In this document: positions 8,576 through 16,734 of the stretch, piece by piece
Layout: every line of letters starts with the position of its first letter
Numbering within the stretch: position 1 is the first letter of the stretch
From: Oleiphilaceae bacterium
GTDB taxonomy: Bacteria; Pseudomonadota; Gammaproteobacteria; Pseudomonadales; Oleiphilaceae
Direction: 5' to 3'
NCBI GenBank assembly: GCA_018334495.1
Contig: JAGXLV010000001.1
Span: 62,001-126,000 of the forward strand
Length of the DNA stretch: 64,000 bases
Program-made: the position numbers and the translations under genes
Notes under the pieces: generated by a model
What the model saw: only the letters and a program-made list of their open reading frames with translations
Database searches by the model: none
Told to the model about the DNA's origin: nothing

Positions 8576-11206
8576 ATGAAGACCGCAGAGTTGCGAAGGG
8601 CGTTTCTGGACTATTTCCAACAGCAGGGCCATACCATTGTACCCAGCAGTTCGCTGGTGCCGGAAGATGATCCCACACTGTTATTTACCAATGCAGGCAT
8701 GAACCAGTTCAAGGATGCGTTCCTGGGCCGTGAAGACCGGGGCTACAGTCGCGCGACATCGACCCAGAAATGCGTTCGTGCCGGCGGTAAACACAATGAT
8801 CTGGAGAATGTCGGTTATACGGCTCGGCATCACACCTTTTTCGAGATGCTGGGCAACTTCAGTTTCGGTGACTATTTCAAGCGTGAAGCCATCAATTTCG
8901 CATGGACTTTTTTGACCGGCGACGAATGGCTGGCTCTGTCCAAAGACAAACTCTGGGTCACGGTTTATGCCTCGGACGACGAAGCATTCGATATCTGGTC
9001 GAAAGAGATCGGAGTGCCCGAAGAGCGCATCGTGCGTATTGGCGACAAAGATGGCGTGGCCTATGCCTCCGACAACTTCTGGCAAATGGGTGAGACCGGG
9101 CCCTGTGGTCCGTGCACTGAAATATTCTATGATCATGGCCCTGACGTGGCAGGTGGCCCGCCTGGAAGTCCGGAGGAAGACGGCGACCGCTACATTGAAA
9201 TTTGGAATGTGGTGTTCATGCAGTTCAACCGAACGGTTGACGGTGAGATGAACCCGTTGCCCAAGCCTTCGGTCGACACCGGCATGGGGTTGGAGCGAAT
9301 TACTGCCGTCATGCAGGGCGTGCACAGTAATTATGAAATTGATCTGTTTCAGGATCTTTTGAAAGCGGCTTCGGATCTGCTTGGCGGAACAGCTACCACG
9401 GAAGCCTCCTTGCGGGTGGTCGCCGATCACATCCGTTCCTGCGCATTTCTGATCGCCGACGGCGTGATGCCCTCAAACGAGGGCCGGGGTTTCGTTTTGC
9501 GGCGCATCATTCGACGCGCGGCGCGTCATGGCAACAAGCTGGGCTCGACGCAGCCTTTCTTTTACCGGCTCACGGGCGCTTTGGTCGAGTTGATGGGGGA
9601 AGCCTTCCCGCAACTCGATAAAAGCCAGACCCAGATTGAGAAGGTGTTGCAGCAGGAGGAAGAGCAGTTCGCCAAAACACTCGACAAGGGGCTGCGCTTG
9701 CTGGAGCAGGATATTCTGGCCCTCGACAGCCGGGTTATTCCCGGCGAAACCATATTTACCCTCTACGATACTTATGGTTTTCCCGTGGACCTTACCAATG
9801 ACATTGCTCGGGAGCGCGGTCTGGCCCTGGATTATGAAGGGTACGAGCAAGCCATGAATGCCCAGCGTGAACGGGCCCGGGCCGCGAGTAAATTTGGTAT
9901 TGATTACAACGCCGGCGGTCTGCAGCTGGACGGCAGCACTGAGTTTACCGGCTATGAGCAGATTGATGGCCACGAGACCGTCCGCAATGTGCTGGTTGAC
10001 GGCGTAGAAAAGTCCGCCGAGGCGGGTGACGAAGCGGTGATCGTGCTTGAGCGCACACCGTTTTACGCCGAAGCCGGCGGTCAGGTGGGCGACACGGGTC
10101 TGCTGACCTGGAGTGGCGGCCGCTTCAAGGTCGATGACACCCGCAAGGAAGGCGACCATCATTTGCACATAGGTGCAGTGATCGAAGGCGAATTTTTCGC
10201 CGGCCTGGAGGTGGATGCCCGGATTGATCACAGTCGTCGTCAAGCGACAGCGCTGAACCATTCCGCCACCCATTTGCTGCATGCCGCCTTACGTCGGGTG
10301 TTGGGCGAGCATGTGACGCAAAAGGGTTCCCTGGTGGATCCGGATAAATTGCGTTTTGATTTCTCCCATTACGATTCGGTGAAGCCGGAACAACTGCGGG
10401 AAATCGAGCATCAGGTCAATGAACAGATTCTCGCTAATACCGTGGTAGCCACCGAAATTACCGATATGGAGCAGGCCCAGAAGAAAGGCGCCATGGCGCT
10501 TTTCGGCGAGAAATACGGTGATCGCGTGCGTGTGCTCAGTATGGGGACCGATGACTACTCAGTCGAACTCTGCGGCGGCACGCATGTCTCCAGAACTGGC
10601 GATATCGGTGTGCTGAAAATAACCTCCGAAGCCGGTGTTTCCTCCGGCGTGCGCCGTATCGAAGCGGTTACCGGTCAGGGCGCTTTGCGGTGGATGGAGA
10701 AGACCGACAATGCCCTGCGCGAGGTGGCAAGCCTGGTCAAGGGCAGTCGCGACAGTGCTGTTGAAAAAGTGGCGGTCCTGGTTGATCGTTCCCGTCAGAT
10801 GGAAAAAGAGCTGGAACAGCTCAAACAGAAACTGGCCACTTCGGCGGGTACTGACCTGGTCAGTGCGGCTGTTGAAGTAAACGGTTTGAAAGTTGTTGCC
10901 GCCGAATTGGCAGGCGCTGACCGTAAAGCACTGATGGATACCGCCGATCAGCTCAAGAACAAACTGGGCGAAGGTGTGGTCGTATTGGCCAGCGTTGAAG
11001 ACGGCAAAGTCACCCTCGTTGCTGGTGTGACCAAGGCTGCAACCAGCCGCATCAAAGCCGGTGATCTGATGAAGCACCTGGCAGAGCAGGTGGGTGGCAA
11101 AGGCGGCGGACGCCCTGATATGGCGCAGGGTGGCGGCAACGATCCCGCCCGTCTTGCGGCGGCGCTGGAAGGTGTGACCGACTGGATTTCTCGGAAGACA
11201 GCATAA
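8576..11206 (+). CDS. alaS: Alanyl-tRNA synthetase
   Basis: Charges tRNA-Ala and edits Ser- and Gly-tRNA-Ala. Its 876 residues match E. coli AlaRS (876). The class II catalytic core starts at once ([12 protein letters not shown], then [15 protein letters not shown]). The editing domain has the zinc-binding HSATH motif near residues 562-566 and CGGTHV near 666-671. The glycine-rich C-Ala tail carries [15 protein letters not shown]. The order alaS-lysC-csrA followed by tRNA-Ser is shared with many Pseudomonas relatives. lysC follows after 89 bp. Confidence 0.98.
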   Translation: MKTAELRRAFLDYFQQQGHTIVPSSSLVPEDDPTLLFTNAGMNQFKDAFLGREDRGYSRATSTQKCVRAGGKHNDLENVGYTARHHTFFEMLGNFSFGDYFKREAINFAWTFLTGDEWLALSKDKLWVTVYASDDEAFDIWSKEIGVPEERIVRIGDKDGVAYASDNFWQMGETGPCGPCTEIFYDHGPDVAGGPPGSPEEDGDRYIEIWNVVFMQFNRTVDGEMNPLPKPSVDTGMGLERITAVMQGVHSNYEIDLFQDLLKAASDLLGGTATTEASLRVVADHIRSCAFLIADGVMPSNEGRGFVLRRIIRRAARHGNKLGSTQPFFYRLTGALVELMGEAFPQLDKSQTQIEKVLQQEEEQFAKTLDKGLRLLEQDILALDSRVIPGETIFTLYDTYGFPVDLTNDIARERGLALDYEGYEQAMNAQRERARAASKFGIDYNAGGLQLDGSTEFTGYEQIDGHETVRNVLVDGVEKSAEAGDEAVIVLERTPFYAEAGGQVGDTGLLTWSGGRFKVDDTRKEGDHHLHIGAVIEGEFFAGLEVDARIDHSRRQATALNHSATHLLHAALRRVLGEHVTQKGSLVDPDKLRFDFSHYDSVKPEQLREIEHQVNEQILANTVVATEITDMEQAQKKGAMALFGEKYGDRVRVLSMGTDDYSVELCGGTHVSRTGDIGVLKITSEAGVSSGVRRIEAVTGQGALRWMEKTDNALREVASLVKGSRDSAVEKVAVLVDRSRQMEKELEQLKQKLATSAGTDLVSAAVEVNGLKVVAAELAGADRKALMDTADQLKNKLGEGVVVLASVEDGKVTLVAGVTKAATSRIKAGDLMKHLAEQVGGKGGGRPDMAQGGGNDPARLAAALEGVTDWISRKTA

Positions 11207-11295
11207 TTGCTCTTTTGTTCAGTGAGGTGGGGCTTTATACTTCGCCGCTTTATTGGGTAGCGGGAACCCGTTACCGTTGACGGAATGGGAATGAC

Positions 11296-12528
11296 ATGGC
11301 GTTGTTGGTCCAAAAATTCGGTGGTACCTCGGTGGGCACGACCGCCCGCATCGAGGCTGTTGCAGAAAAGGTGTGCCGTTTTCGCAGTGAGGGCCATGAC
11401 ATCGTTGTAGTGGTGTCGGCCATGAGCGGGGAAACCAACCGCCTGATCGGTCTCGCCAACGAGATTATGGATGAGCCGACTCCCCGCGAAATGGATGTGC
11501 TGGTGTCGACCGGAGAGCAGGTCACGATTGCCCTGCTGACAATGGCGCTTAAAAAGCGCCAATGCGACGCCCGTTCTTATACCGGCTCCCAGGTGCGTAT
11601 CCTGACCGATAGCGCGCATACCAAGGCACGTATCCGGAATATCGACGAAGAACGCATGCGTGAAGACCTGGCGGCGGGTCGCGTAGTGGTTGTGGCGGGC
11701 TTTCAGGGCATGGATGAGCTGGGCAACATCACCACTCTCGGACGTGGCGGCTCGGATACAACGGCAGTCGCGCTGGCGGCGGCACTGAAGGCAGATGAGT
11801 GTCAGATTTACACCGATGTGGATGGGGTCTACACCACCGATCCCCGGATGGTGGACAGCGCCCGTCGCCTGGATCACATCACGTTTGAAGAAATGCTGGA
11901 GATGGCCAGTCTTGGCTCCAAAGTACTGCAGATTCGGGCAGTGGAATTCGCAGGCAAATACAATGTCCCACTGCGGGTATTGTCCAGTTTTGAAGAGGGT
12001 AGCGGCACACTCATCACACTTGAGGAAGATAGCGCCATGGAACAAGCGGTTGTTTCCGGAATAGCGTTTAATCGCGACGAAGCCAAGCTTACAATCTCCG
12101 GCGTACCGGACACTCCGGGTATTGCCTCGCGTATTCTCAAACCAATCAGTAACGCTAACATCGAAGTCGATATGATTGTGCAAAATGTCGGCGCCGATAA
12201 CCGGACTGACTTTACTTTCACTGTGCATAGAAACGATTTCAAGCGCGCCAGGGAAGTTCTGGAAGGTGTTGCCAGCGAGCTGAAGGCTCGTGAGGTCAGC
12301 GGTGACAGTAAAATCGCAAAGGTGAGCATTGTCGGCGTTGGCATGCGATCCCACGCCGGGGTTGCCACCAAAATGTTCGAGGCCCTGTCGGATGAAAGAA
12401 TCAATATTCAGATGATATCCACGTCCGAAATCAAAGTTTCGGTGGTTATTAACGAGAAGTATCTTGAGCTGGCCGTTCGAGCACTGCACAGTGTATTCGA
12501 ATTGGATAAGTCTGAGATTGAGGCCTGA
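11296..12528 (+). CDS. lysC: Aspartate kinase
   Basis: Phosphorylates aspartate, the first committed step to lysine, methionine, threonine and diaminopimelate. The 410-residue monofunctional enzyme has the kinase motif KFGGTSVG near the N-terminus, then GRGGSDTTAVALA. It has two C-terminal ACT domains (about residues 265-340 and 345-410) that usually bind lysine or threonine for feedback inhibition. This is the alpha2beta2-type class found in Pseudomonas and Bacillus, in which a shorter beta polypeptide can start inside the gene. It sits between alaS and csrA. Confidence 0.97.
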   Translation: MALLVQKFGGTSVGTTARIEAVAEKVCRFRSEGHDIVVVVSAMSGETNRLIGLANEIMDEPTPREMDVLVSTGEQVTIALLTMALKKRQCDARSYTGSQVRILTDSAHTKARIRNIDEERMREDLAAGRVVVVAGFQGMDELGNITTLGRGGSDTTAVALAAALKADECQIYTDVDGVYTTDPRMVDSARRLDHITFEEMLEMASLGSKVLQIRAVEFAGKYNVPLRVLSSFEEGSGTLITLEEDSAMEQAVVSGIAFNRDEAKLTISGVPDTPGIASRILKPISNANIEVDMIVQNVGADNRTDFTFTVHRNDFKRAREVLEGVASELKAREVSGDSKIAKVSIVGVGMRSHAGVATKMFEALSDERINIQMISTSEIKVSVVINEKYLELAVRALHSVFELDKSEIEA

Positions 12529-12698
12529 CGGCGGGGGGAGTCGAATCGATTCGCCGGGGCCTCACAAAAAGGGTGCCATTCATCCAGAATTGTCTGTGGG
12601 AGGCTTTCCATGCTTGTCTGGAGTGCGTGTCCCCGTTATAAATGGGGTAAGTACTAGCTTATATTGGAACATAAAGCTCTGAAAAGGGAGTACAGGAC
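12529..12698 (+). promoter_or_regulatory. csrA leader with GGA motifs
   Basis: This 170-bp region upstream of csrA holds three GGA triplets close to the start codon: 12666-12668, 12687-12689 (within AAAGGGAG, the likely ribosome binding site) and 12695-12697. CsrA proteins bind GGA in leaders, and E. coli csrA is known to repress its own translation, so autoregulation is a reasonable inference. A 12-bp palindrome CGAATCGATTCG lies at 12542-12553; its role is unknown. Confidence 0.4.
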
Positions 12699-12899
12699 AT
12701 GTTAATTCTAACTCGCCGCGTCGGCGAAACCCTGATGGTCGGTGACGAAGTAACCGTCACCGTCCTCGGGGTGAAAGGGAACCAGGTACGTATCGGTGTT
12801 AACGCACCGAAAGAAGTCGCCGTGCATCGGGAAGAAATATACCAGCGCATTCAGAGCGAGAAAAGCGGTTCTGATGAGCCGGAGCCTGGTAACACGTAA
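12699..12899 (+). CDS. csrA: Carbon storage regulator CsrA/RsmA
   Basis: Small homodimeric RNA-binding protein that controls translation and decay of mRNAs by covering GGA motifs. The 66 residues begin [20 protein letters not shown], the near-invariant CsrA N-terminus with the RNA-contacting R6/R7 pair. [12 protein letters not shown] follows, carrying the second RNA-contacting arginine (R44). The C-terminal tail [13 protein letters not shown] is variable in the family. The small RNAs that would antagonise it are not in this window. Confidence 0.98.
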   Translation: MLILTRRVGETLMVGDEVTVTVLGVKGNQVRIGVNAPKEVAVHREEIYQRIQSEKSGSDEPEPGNT

Positions 12900-12903
12900 G
12901 AGT

Positions 12904-12934
12904 AAAGCCGTCCGGAAATTGGGGCGGTTTTTCC
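12904..12934 (+). terminator. Probable rho-independent terminator after csrA
   Basis: An imperfect GC stem (CCGTCC with GGGCGG, one G-U pair and a bulged base) is followed by a T run at 12928-12932. It lies immediately downstream of the csrA stop and upstream of the tRNA-Ser promoter region. Confidence 0.55.
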
Positions 12935-13018
12935 TTCTTTATACCGGTGAATTTACAAAAACCTCGTGTCAACCCTATGAAAATAGAAAATATCTGTTAG
13001 TATACGCGGCGTTCTCAA

Positions 13019-13108
<90 letters not shown>

Positions 13109-13190
13109 CTTCGCTTTCTGGCGGAAAACGAGAATAATCTGGCGACAAATCAGAGAATCGAGAGTTTGGTCAGAGTTGGAAAAGTCTTGT

Positions 13191-13270
13191 GTGGTTGTAG
13201 CTCCCCGAGCGCCGGCCGACTGGATAAAGTACTCGGCTACGAACCGAGCGGTCGAGAGTTTCGACCAGAG
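13191..13270 (+). pseudogene. Degenerate tRNA-Arg copy 1
   Basis: The segment keeps the anticodon arm of the adjacent tRNA-Arg(ACG) exactly (ACTCGGCTACGAACCGAGCG). It has about 15 extra bases in the D-loop region (CCCGAGCGCCGGCCG), T-stem arms GAGAG and CAGAG that no longer pair, and no acceptor 3' half or CCA. It is 80 bp long and lies 16 bp before the intact tRNA-Arg at 13286. It is unlikely to give a working tRNA. Confidence 0.75.
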
Positions 13271-13285
13271 TTTAGAGTGTGTTGC

Positions 13286-13362
13286 GCGGCTGTAGCTCAG
13301 CTGGATAGAGTACTCGGCTACGAACCGAGCGGTCGGAGGTTCGAATCCTCCCAGCCGCACCA
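13286..13362 (+). tRNA. tRNA-Arg (anticodon ACG), copy 1
   Basis: The acceptor stem GCGGCTG pairs with CAGCCGC. The D arm, the anticodon ACG at 13320-13322 (A34 is expected to become inosine and read CGU/CGC/CGA), the T arm GGAGG-TTCGAAT-CCTCC, discriminator A and an encoded CCA are all intact. It is 77 nt and identical to the copy at 13692. Confidence 0.98.
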
Positions 13363-13595
13363 TATTGAATACCCGAAGCCTGAAACCACTTGAGGCCGAG
13401 GTTAGAAAAAAGTCAGACGGGATTCGAACCGAAAGAGGTTCGACCGTAGCAGGTGCAACCTGCGGAGGAACGCCAGAGCGCAGCGACGGCGACCCCAGAG
13501 GGGTGAGGGCCAAAAGGCCCGAATAATCCTCCCTGGAAGTATCTGCCAGTTTGATAGGCAGAAAGTTTTAAAAGCAGTGGTTGAAAATGTCTTGC

Positions 13596-13676
13596 GCGGT
13601 TGTAGCTCCCCGGAGCGCCGGCCGACTGGATAAAGTACTCGGCTAAGAACCGAGCGGTCGAGAGTTTCGACCAGAG
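13596..13676 (+). pseudogene. Degenerate tRNA-Arg copy 2
   Basis: This is the counterpart of the element at 13191. It has the same D-loop insertion (one base longer) and the same unpaired T-stem remnants, and it lacks a CCA end. Its anticodon loop reads CTAAGAA instead of CTACGAA, so the anticodon-like triplet is AAG rather than ACG. The intact tRNA-Arg follows after 15 bp. Confidence 0.75.
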
Positions 13677-13691
13677 TTTAGAGTGTGTTGC

Positions 13692-13768
13692 GCGGCTGTA
13701 GCTCAGCTGGATAGAGTACTCGGCTACGAACCGAGCGGTCGGAGGTTCGAATCCTCCCAGCCGCACCA
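13692..13768 (+). tRNA. tRNA-Arg (anticodon ACG), copy 2
   Basis: Identical over all 77 nt to the tRNA at 13286, with an intact cloverleaf, anticodon ACG and an encoded CCA at 13766-13768. It is followed by the rtT-like spacer that ends in a second copy of its own 3' end. Confidence 0.98.
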
Positions 13769-13951
13769 TATTGAACACCCGAAGCCTGAAATCACTTGAG
13801 GCTGAGGTTAGAAAAAAGTCAGACGGGATTTGAACCGAAAGAGGTTCGACCGTAGCAGGTTCAACCTGCGAAGGAACGCCAGAGCGCAGCGACGGCGGCC
13901 CCGAAGGGGTGAGGGCCGAAGGCCCGAATAATCCTCCCAGCCGCACCATAT
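13769..13951 (+). ncRNA. rtT-like repeat unit downstream of tRNA-Arg
   Basis: The 22-bp string at 13750-13771, the tRNA 3' end plus CATAT, is repeated exactly at 13930-13951. The two CCA ends are therefore 180 bp apart. The spacer holds inverted stretches (for example CCCCGAAGGGG at 13896-13906 and GGGCCGAAGGCCC near 13913). This matches the organisation of the E. coli tyrT operon, where repeats of about 178 bp follow tRNA-Tyr and each ends in tRNA 3' sequence; their processed product is rtT RNA. That these bases make a stable RNA here is inference from that layout. Confidence 0.55.
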
Positions 13952-13961
13952 CAAACAAAAG

Positions 13962-13985
13962 ACCCCGCCGAGAGCGGGGTTTTTT
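13962..13985 (+). terminator. Rho-independent terminator of the tRNA operon
   Basis: A perfect 7-bp stem ACCCCGC/GCGGGGT with a CGAGA loop is followed by a run of six T (13980-13985). It lies 11 bp after the second copy of the tRNA-Arg 3' end, so it closes the tRNA-Ser/tRNA-Arg transcription unit beyond the rtT-like element. Confidence 0.9.
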
Positions 13986-14008
13986 GTTTTTCGTGACCCT
14001 ATCTTGGA

Positions 14009-14133
14009 GTTTGCATGGGCGCTGCGAGCCCTTTTCCGGAGACGCCCGCAAGTACGGTCCCTGTAGGGCTCGGTCGCAGCCATCCATGGCTGCTCACGCT
14101 CCGTGAAAGGACTCCCAACTCCCATGCCCCAAC
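14009..14133. repeat. Dispersed long palindromic repeat, copy 2
   Basis: It shares with copy 1 (3058-3166) the core ACGCCCGCAAGTAC followed by TGTAGGGCTCGG, and the same nested-stem plan. Outer arms: GCATGGG at 14013-14019 with CCCATGC at 14121-14127, and 14026-14041 with 14099-14114 (13 of 16 pairs). The inner hairpin is GCAGCCAT/ATGGCTGC around a CC loop at 14075-14092. Stem bases differ from copy 1 but stay complementary, which points to selection for structure. Confidence 0.7.
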
Positions 14134-14289
14134 CTTTGTAATAGCCAAGCGTTAATGATCAAGGACTCTTTATTTCAACGTTGGGGGAAACGTTAAGCTG
14201 GCGAAAACTGGTGGTTCGAAAAAGGCCTCCGGCGCGGCGTCTCCCGCCAACCCAGGAAGTCTTCCGTTTGTTTGCTTCATTCGAATTCC
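14134..14289. other. Non-coding stretch before the DUF2058 gene
   Basis: Together with the preceding terminator and palindrome this makes a gap of more than 300 bp without a protein gene (13952-14289). I see no further feature in 14134-14289 apart from a short AACGTT direct/inverted pair near 14178-14194. Confidence 0.4.
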
Positions 14290-14826
14290 CTACCACATCA
14301 AATCATCAGGAATCTGATAATCCGCATAAGGGTCATCAGCCCCAACATCGTCCTGAGTACGATCGTGCAGAACCACGACCGCGTTCGCGTCACGCTCCAT
14401 GATCTTCCGCGCCACGCCCTCGGCGACAATTTCATAGTCATCGTTGACGAATACCACCGCAAGGCGACCCCTTGAAAGTTGATCGACCATGGTTTCGACC
14501 ACAAAGATCTTCTTGATCTTTTTGTCATGAACAAACTGGTAGGCGGTGTCACCGTATTTCCGCTCGAGGCGATTGGCCGCCACTAACTGTTTGATCTGGG
14601 CCTTGACGGCCTTGCGCTCAGCCTCTTCCTGCCGCTTCTGGTTGAGTTGCCGGTCACGTTCGGCTTTCTCGGTCCGCGCCTGTTGGGCTCTTTGCTGGGT
14701 CTCGTTGACTTCGGCGCTTCCTTTGGGCTGCTGCTTGCGCTGCTTGTGTTTTTCTTTTTTGAGCGCTTTGGCTTTTTGCTCGTCGGCGAGACCTGCTTTC
14801 AAAAGCTGGTCCTGAAGTGATGGCAT
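14290..14826 (-). CDS. DUF2058 family protein (YaiL-like)
   Basis: The 178-residue protein matches the DUF2058/YaiL family, sometimes called nucleoprotein or polynucleotide-associated enzyme; its biochemical role is not established. The N-terminus MPSLQDQLLKAGL is followed by a highly charged Lys/Glu/Gln-rich helix (about residues 18-75). A compact C-terminal domain follows, with YGDTAYQFVHDKKIKKIFV and RGRLAVVFVNDDYEIV. The strongly basic helical N-terminal half suggests nucleic acid binding, which is inference. It is divergent from dbpA with 92 bp between starts, so the two may share a control region. Confidence 0.85.
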   Translation of the reverse strand: MPSLQDQLLKAGLADEQKAKALKKEKHKQRKQQPKGSAEVNETQQRAQQARTEKAERDRQLNQKRQEEAERKAVKAQIKQLVAANRLERKYGDTAYQFVHDKKIKKIFVVETMVDQLSRGRLAVVFVNDDYEIVAEGVARKIMERDANAVVVLHDRTQDDVGADDPYADYQIPDDLMW

Positions 14827-14918
14827 GGTTCAGTGTCCTGTCTGGTTGTGACTGCAATGAGTTAGTATACGCGCAGATAATCCCATTCGGGACCAGTATG
14901 GTTATTCAAGGTTTTAAT

Positions 14919-16292
14919 ATGTCGTCTTTCGATCAGCTTAATTTATCCAGCGCCATGGTAAAGAATTTGAAGCGGTTGGGGTATGAAACCCCGACACCGG
15001 TTCAGTCTGCAAGTATCCCCCCTATTTTGTCGGGTCAGGATGTGATTGCCATGGCTAAAACGGGCAGCGGCAAGACGGCCGCTTTTGGCATTGGTCTTAT
15101 TGAACAGTTGAACGTGCGTCATTTTGCGGTTCAGGGACTGGTGCTTTGCCCGACCCGGGAGCTGGCGGATCAGGTAGCCAAGGCGTTGCGTGAGTTGGCC
15201 CGGGGCCGGCAAAACATAAAAGTTGTCACTTTATGCGGCGGCGTGGGAATCGGGCCACAGATTGGCTCTCTGAGTCATGGTGCGCACCTGGTTGTGGGAA
15301 CCCCCGGCCGCGTTCAGGACCACTTGCGCAAGGGGACCCTGGTTCTGGACCATCTCCGGGCGCTGGTGCTGGACGAAGCCGACCGTATGCTCGACATGGG
15401 GTTCCAGGACTCGATAGACGATATTATTGCCAAGTTGCCGGAGACCCGCCAGACTCTTTTGTTTTCGGCGACCTGGCCGGGCAGTATCCGGTCTCTCAGT
15501 CACAGTTATCAACACAATCCGATTGATATCCGGGTAACTGATGATGAGCCTGCCCCGGATATAGAGCAGACGTTTTACGAAATTCAGCCGGGGCAACAGG
15601 CCGACACGCTGGCGGCCATATTGTCCGAACGCCAGCCGGCATCCTGCCTTGCCTTTTGTTCTACCCGCCAGCAATGTGATGAGTTGGCAGCCACGCTCAG
15701 TCACAGAGGTTTCAGTGCGGCGGCTTTGCATGGTGATCTGGACCAGAAAGAGCGGGATGCGGTGCTTGTTCGGTTTTCCAATCAGAGTGTCACGGTATTG
15801 GTCGCAACGGATGTTGCCGCCCGCGGCCTCGATATCAAGTCGTTGCCTTTAGTGGTAAACGTAGAGCCAGCGCGAGATAGTGAGATTCATACCCACCGTG
15901 TCGGACGTACCGGCCGTGCTGGGGAGCAAGGCCAGGCGATTACCTTATGTACTCCGGCGCAAGGGCATCGGGTGTCGCGTCTGGAGAAAAAATACGAGAG
16001 CGCATTGAGCTGGGGCAACATCGAAACCCTTCTCACGGTCGCTGATCAGCCGGTCAGGCCACCAATGCGAACCCTGTGTGTTGCCGGTGGCCGTAAAGAC
16101 AAAGTACGGCCGGGAGATTTGCTCGGAGCACTGACCGGTGAGGCGGGAATACCCGGTGATGCGGTCGGGAAAATCGATCTTTCTGATTATCAGTGCTTTG
16201 TTGCAGTGAAGGCAGAGCTCGCCGGTAAAGCGCTCCAGCGCCTGGAGGCGGGGAGAATCAAGGGCCGCAAATTTCGGGTCAGGATGGTGTGA
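14919..16292 (+). CDS. dbpA: ATP-dependent RNA helicase DbpA
   Basis: DEAD-box helicase that in E. coli is activated by 23S rRNA hairpin 92 and acts in large-subunit assembly. The 457 residues equal the E. coli length. Visible motifs: AKTGSGKTAAFG near residues 45-56, PTRELADQV, VLDEADRMLD near 150, SAT near 184, and THRVGRTGRAG. The C-terminal domain (about 382-457, from TLCVAGGRKDKVRPGD) is the DbpA-specific RRM-like RNA-binding domain that sets it apart from other DEAD-box proteins. An upstream in-frame ATG exists at 14817 but would overlap the divergent gene's start. The ATG at 14919 has AAGG upstream and matches the family N-terminus. Confidence 0.96.
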   Translation: MSSFDQLNLSSAMVKNLKRLGYETPTPVQSASIPPILSGQDVIAMAKTGSGKTAAFGIGLIEQLNVRHFAVQGLVLCPTRELADQVAKALRELARGRQNIKVVTLCGGVGIGPQIGSLSHGAHLVVGTPGRVQDHLRKGTLVLDHLRALVLDEADRMLDMGFQDSIDDIIAKLPETRQTLLFSATWPGSIRSLSHSYQHNPIDIRVTDDEPAPDIEQTFYEIQPGQQADTLAAILSERQPASCLAFCSTRQQCDELAATLSHRGFSAAALHGDLDQKERDAVLVRFSNQSVTVLVATDVAARGLDIKSLPLVVNVEPARDSEIHTHRVGRTGRAGEQGQAITLCTPAQGHRVSRLEKKYESALSWGNIETLLTVADQPVRPPMRTLCVAGGRKDKVRPGDLLGALTGEAGIPGDAVGKIDLSDYQCFVAVKAELAGKALQRLEAGRIKGRKFRVRMV

Positions 16293-16439
16293 GGGAGGCG
16301 GCCAGGAGTCCTATTCAGTTGCTCCTAAAACCGGAAACCGGTAAATTACGCAAGATTTTGCCCCCCGAAGACAGTTTCCATCCCATGACTATGGATGGAT
16401 GGCCGGGGGAAATCAGACAACCGTCAAGGTAGCACCTAT

Positions 16440-16694
16440 ATGAGTGATCTGATGTCACAAGCCATCGATCTGATGGTCGCAGGCATGGGATTTGTTTTTA
16501 CATTTCTCGTGATTCTCGTGTTTGCCACATTATTCATGTCAAAGCTGATTAATCGCTTTGCGCCGTCCGAGCCAGAAGCTCCGGTCCGCGCCCCGCGTGC
16601 GAAGAAGCCGTCAGCACCGGCGTCAGTTGATCCTGACGTAGCGGAAGCAATCAAAAAAGCGATTGCACAGTACCGCTCACGCGATAAAAAGTGA
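16440..16694 (+). CDS. oadG: Oxaloacetate decarboxylase gamma subunit
   Basis: Small membrane anchor that holds the sodium-pumping oxaloacetate decarboxylase together and, in characterised enzymes, binds zinc through its C-terminus. The 84 residues have one membrane helix (about 12-34, [19 protein letters not shown]) and a soluble Ala/Pro/Lys-rich tail ending in [15 protein letters not shown]. The ATG at 16440 gives the expected family N-terminus [17 protein letters not shown]; an ATG 45 bp upstream in frame has no family support. oadA follows after 40 bp and oadB after that, so this is the first gene of an oadGAB operon. Confidence 0.93.
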   Translation: MSDLMSQAIDLMVAGMGFVFTFLVILVFATLFMSKLINRFAPSEPEAPVRAPRAKKPSAPASVDPDVAEAIKKAIAQYRSRDKK

Positions 16695-16734
16695 CCTGAA
16701 ACGAATTAGAACCTTTAAACAGAAGGCCCACACG

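Larger units (their letters stand above)
13191..13951 (+). repeat. Tandem duplication of a tRNA-Arg unit of about 405 bp
   Basis: Two head-to-tail units start at 13191 and 13596. Each holds a degenerate tRNA-Arg copy, an intact tRNA-Arg(ACG) (offset 406 bp between units), and a downstream spacer sharing nearly the same sequence, including TTAGAAAAAAGTCAGACGGG and CGCCAGAGCGCAGCGACGGC. The spacers differ at scattered positions, so the duplication is not recent. Unit 1 diverges at 13534, just after AATCCTCCC. Unit 2 continues into a full copy of the tRNA 3' end. Confidence 0.9.

Noticed and set aside
10948-12489. 513-residue minus-strand frame opposite alaS-lysC
   Set aside because: Shadow of two clear plus-strand genes; its composition mirrors their codons and it has no recognisable domain.
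13692-13951. Integrated element with att sites at tRNA-Arg
   Set aside because: The 22-bp repeat of the tRNA 3' end looks like attL/attR, but the 158 bp between holds no integrase or cargo, and the same spacer follows both tRNA copies. An rtT-like unit explains it better.
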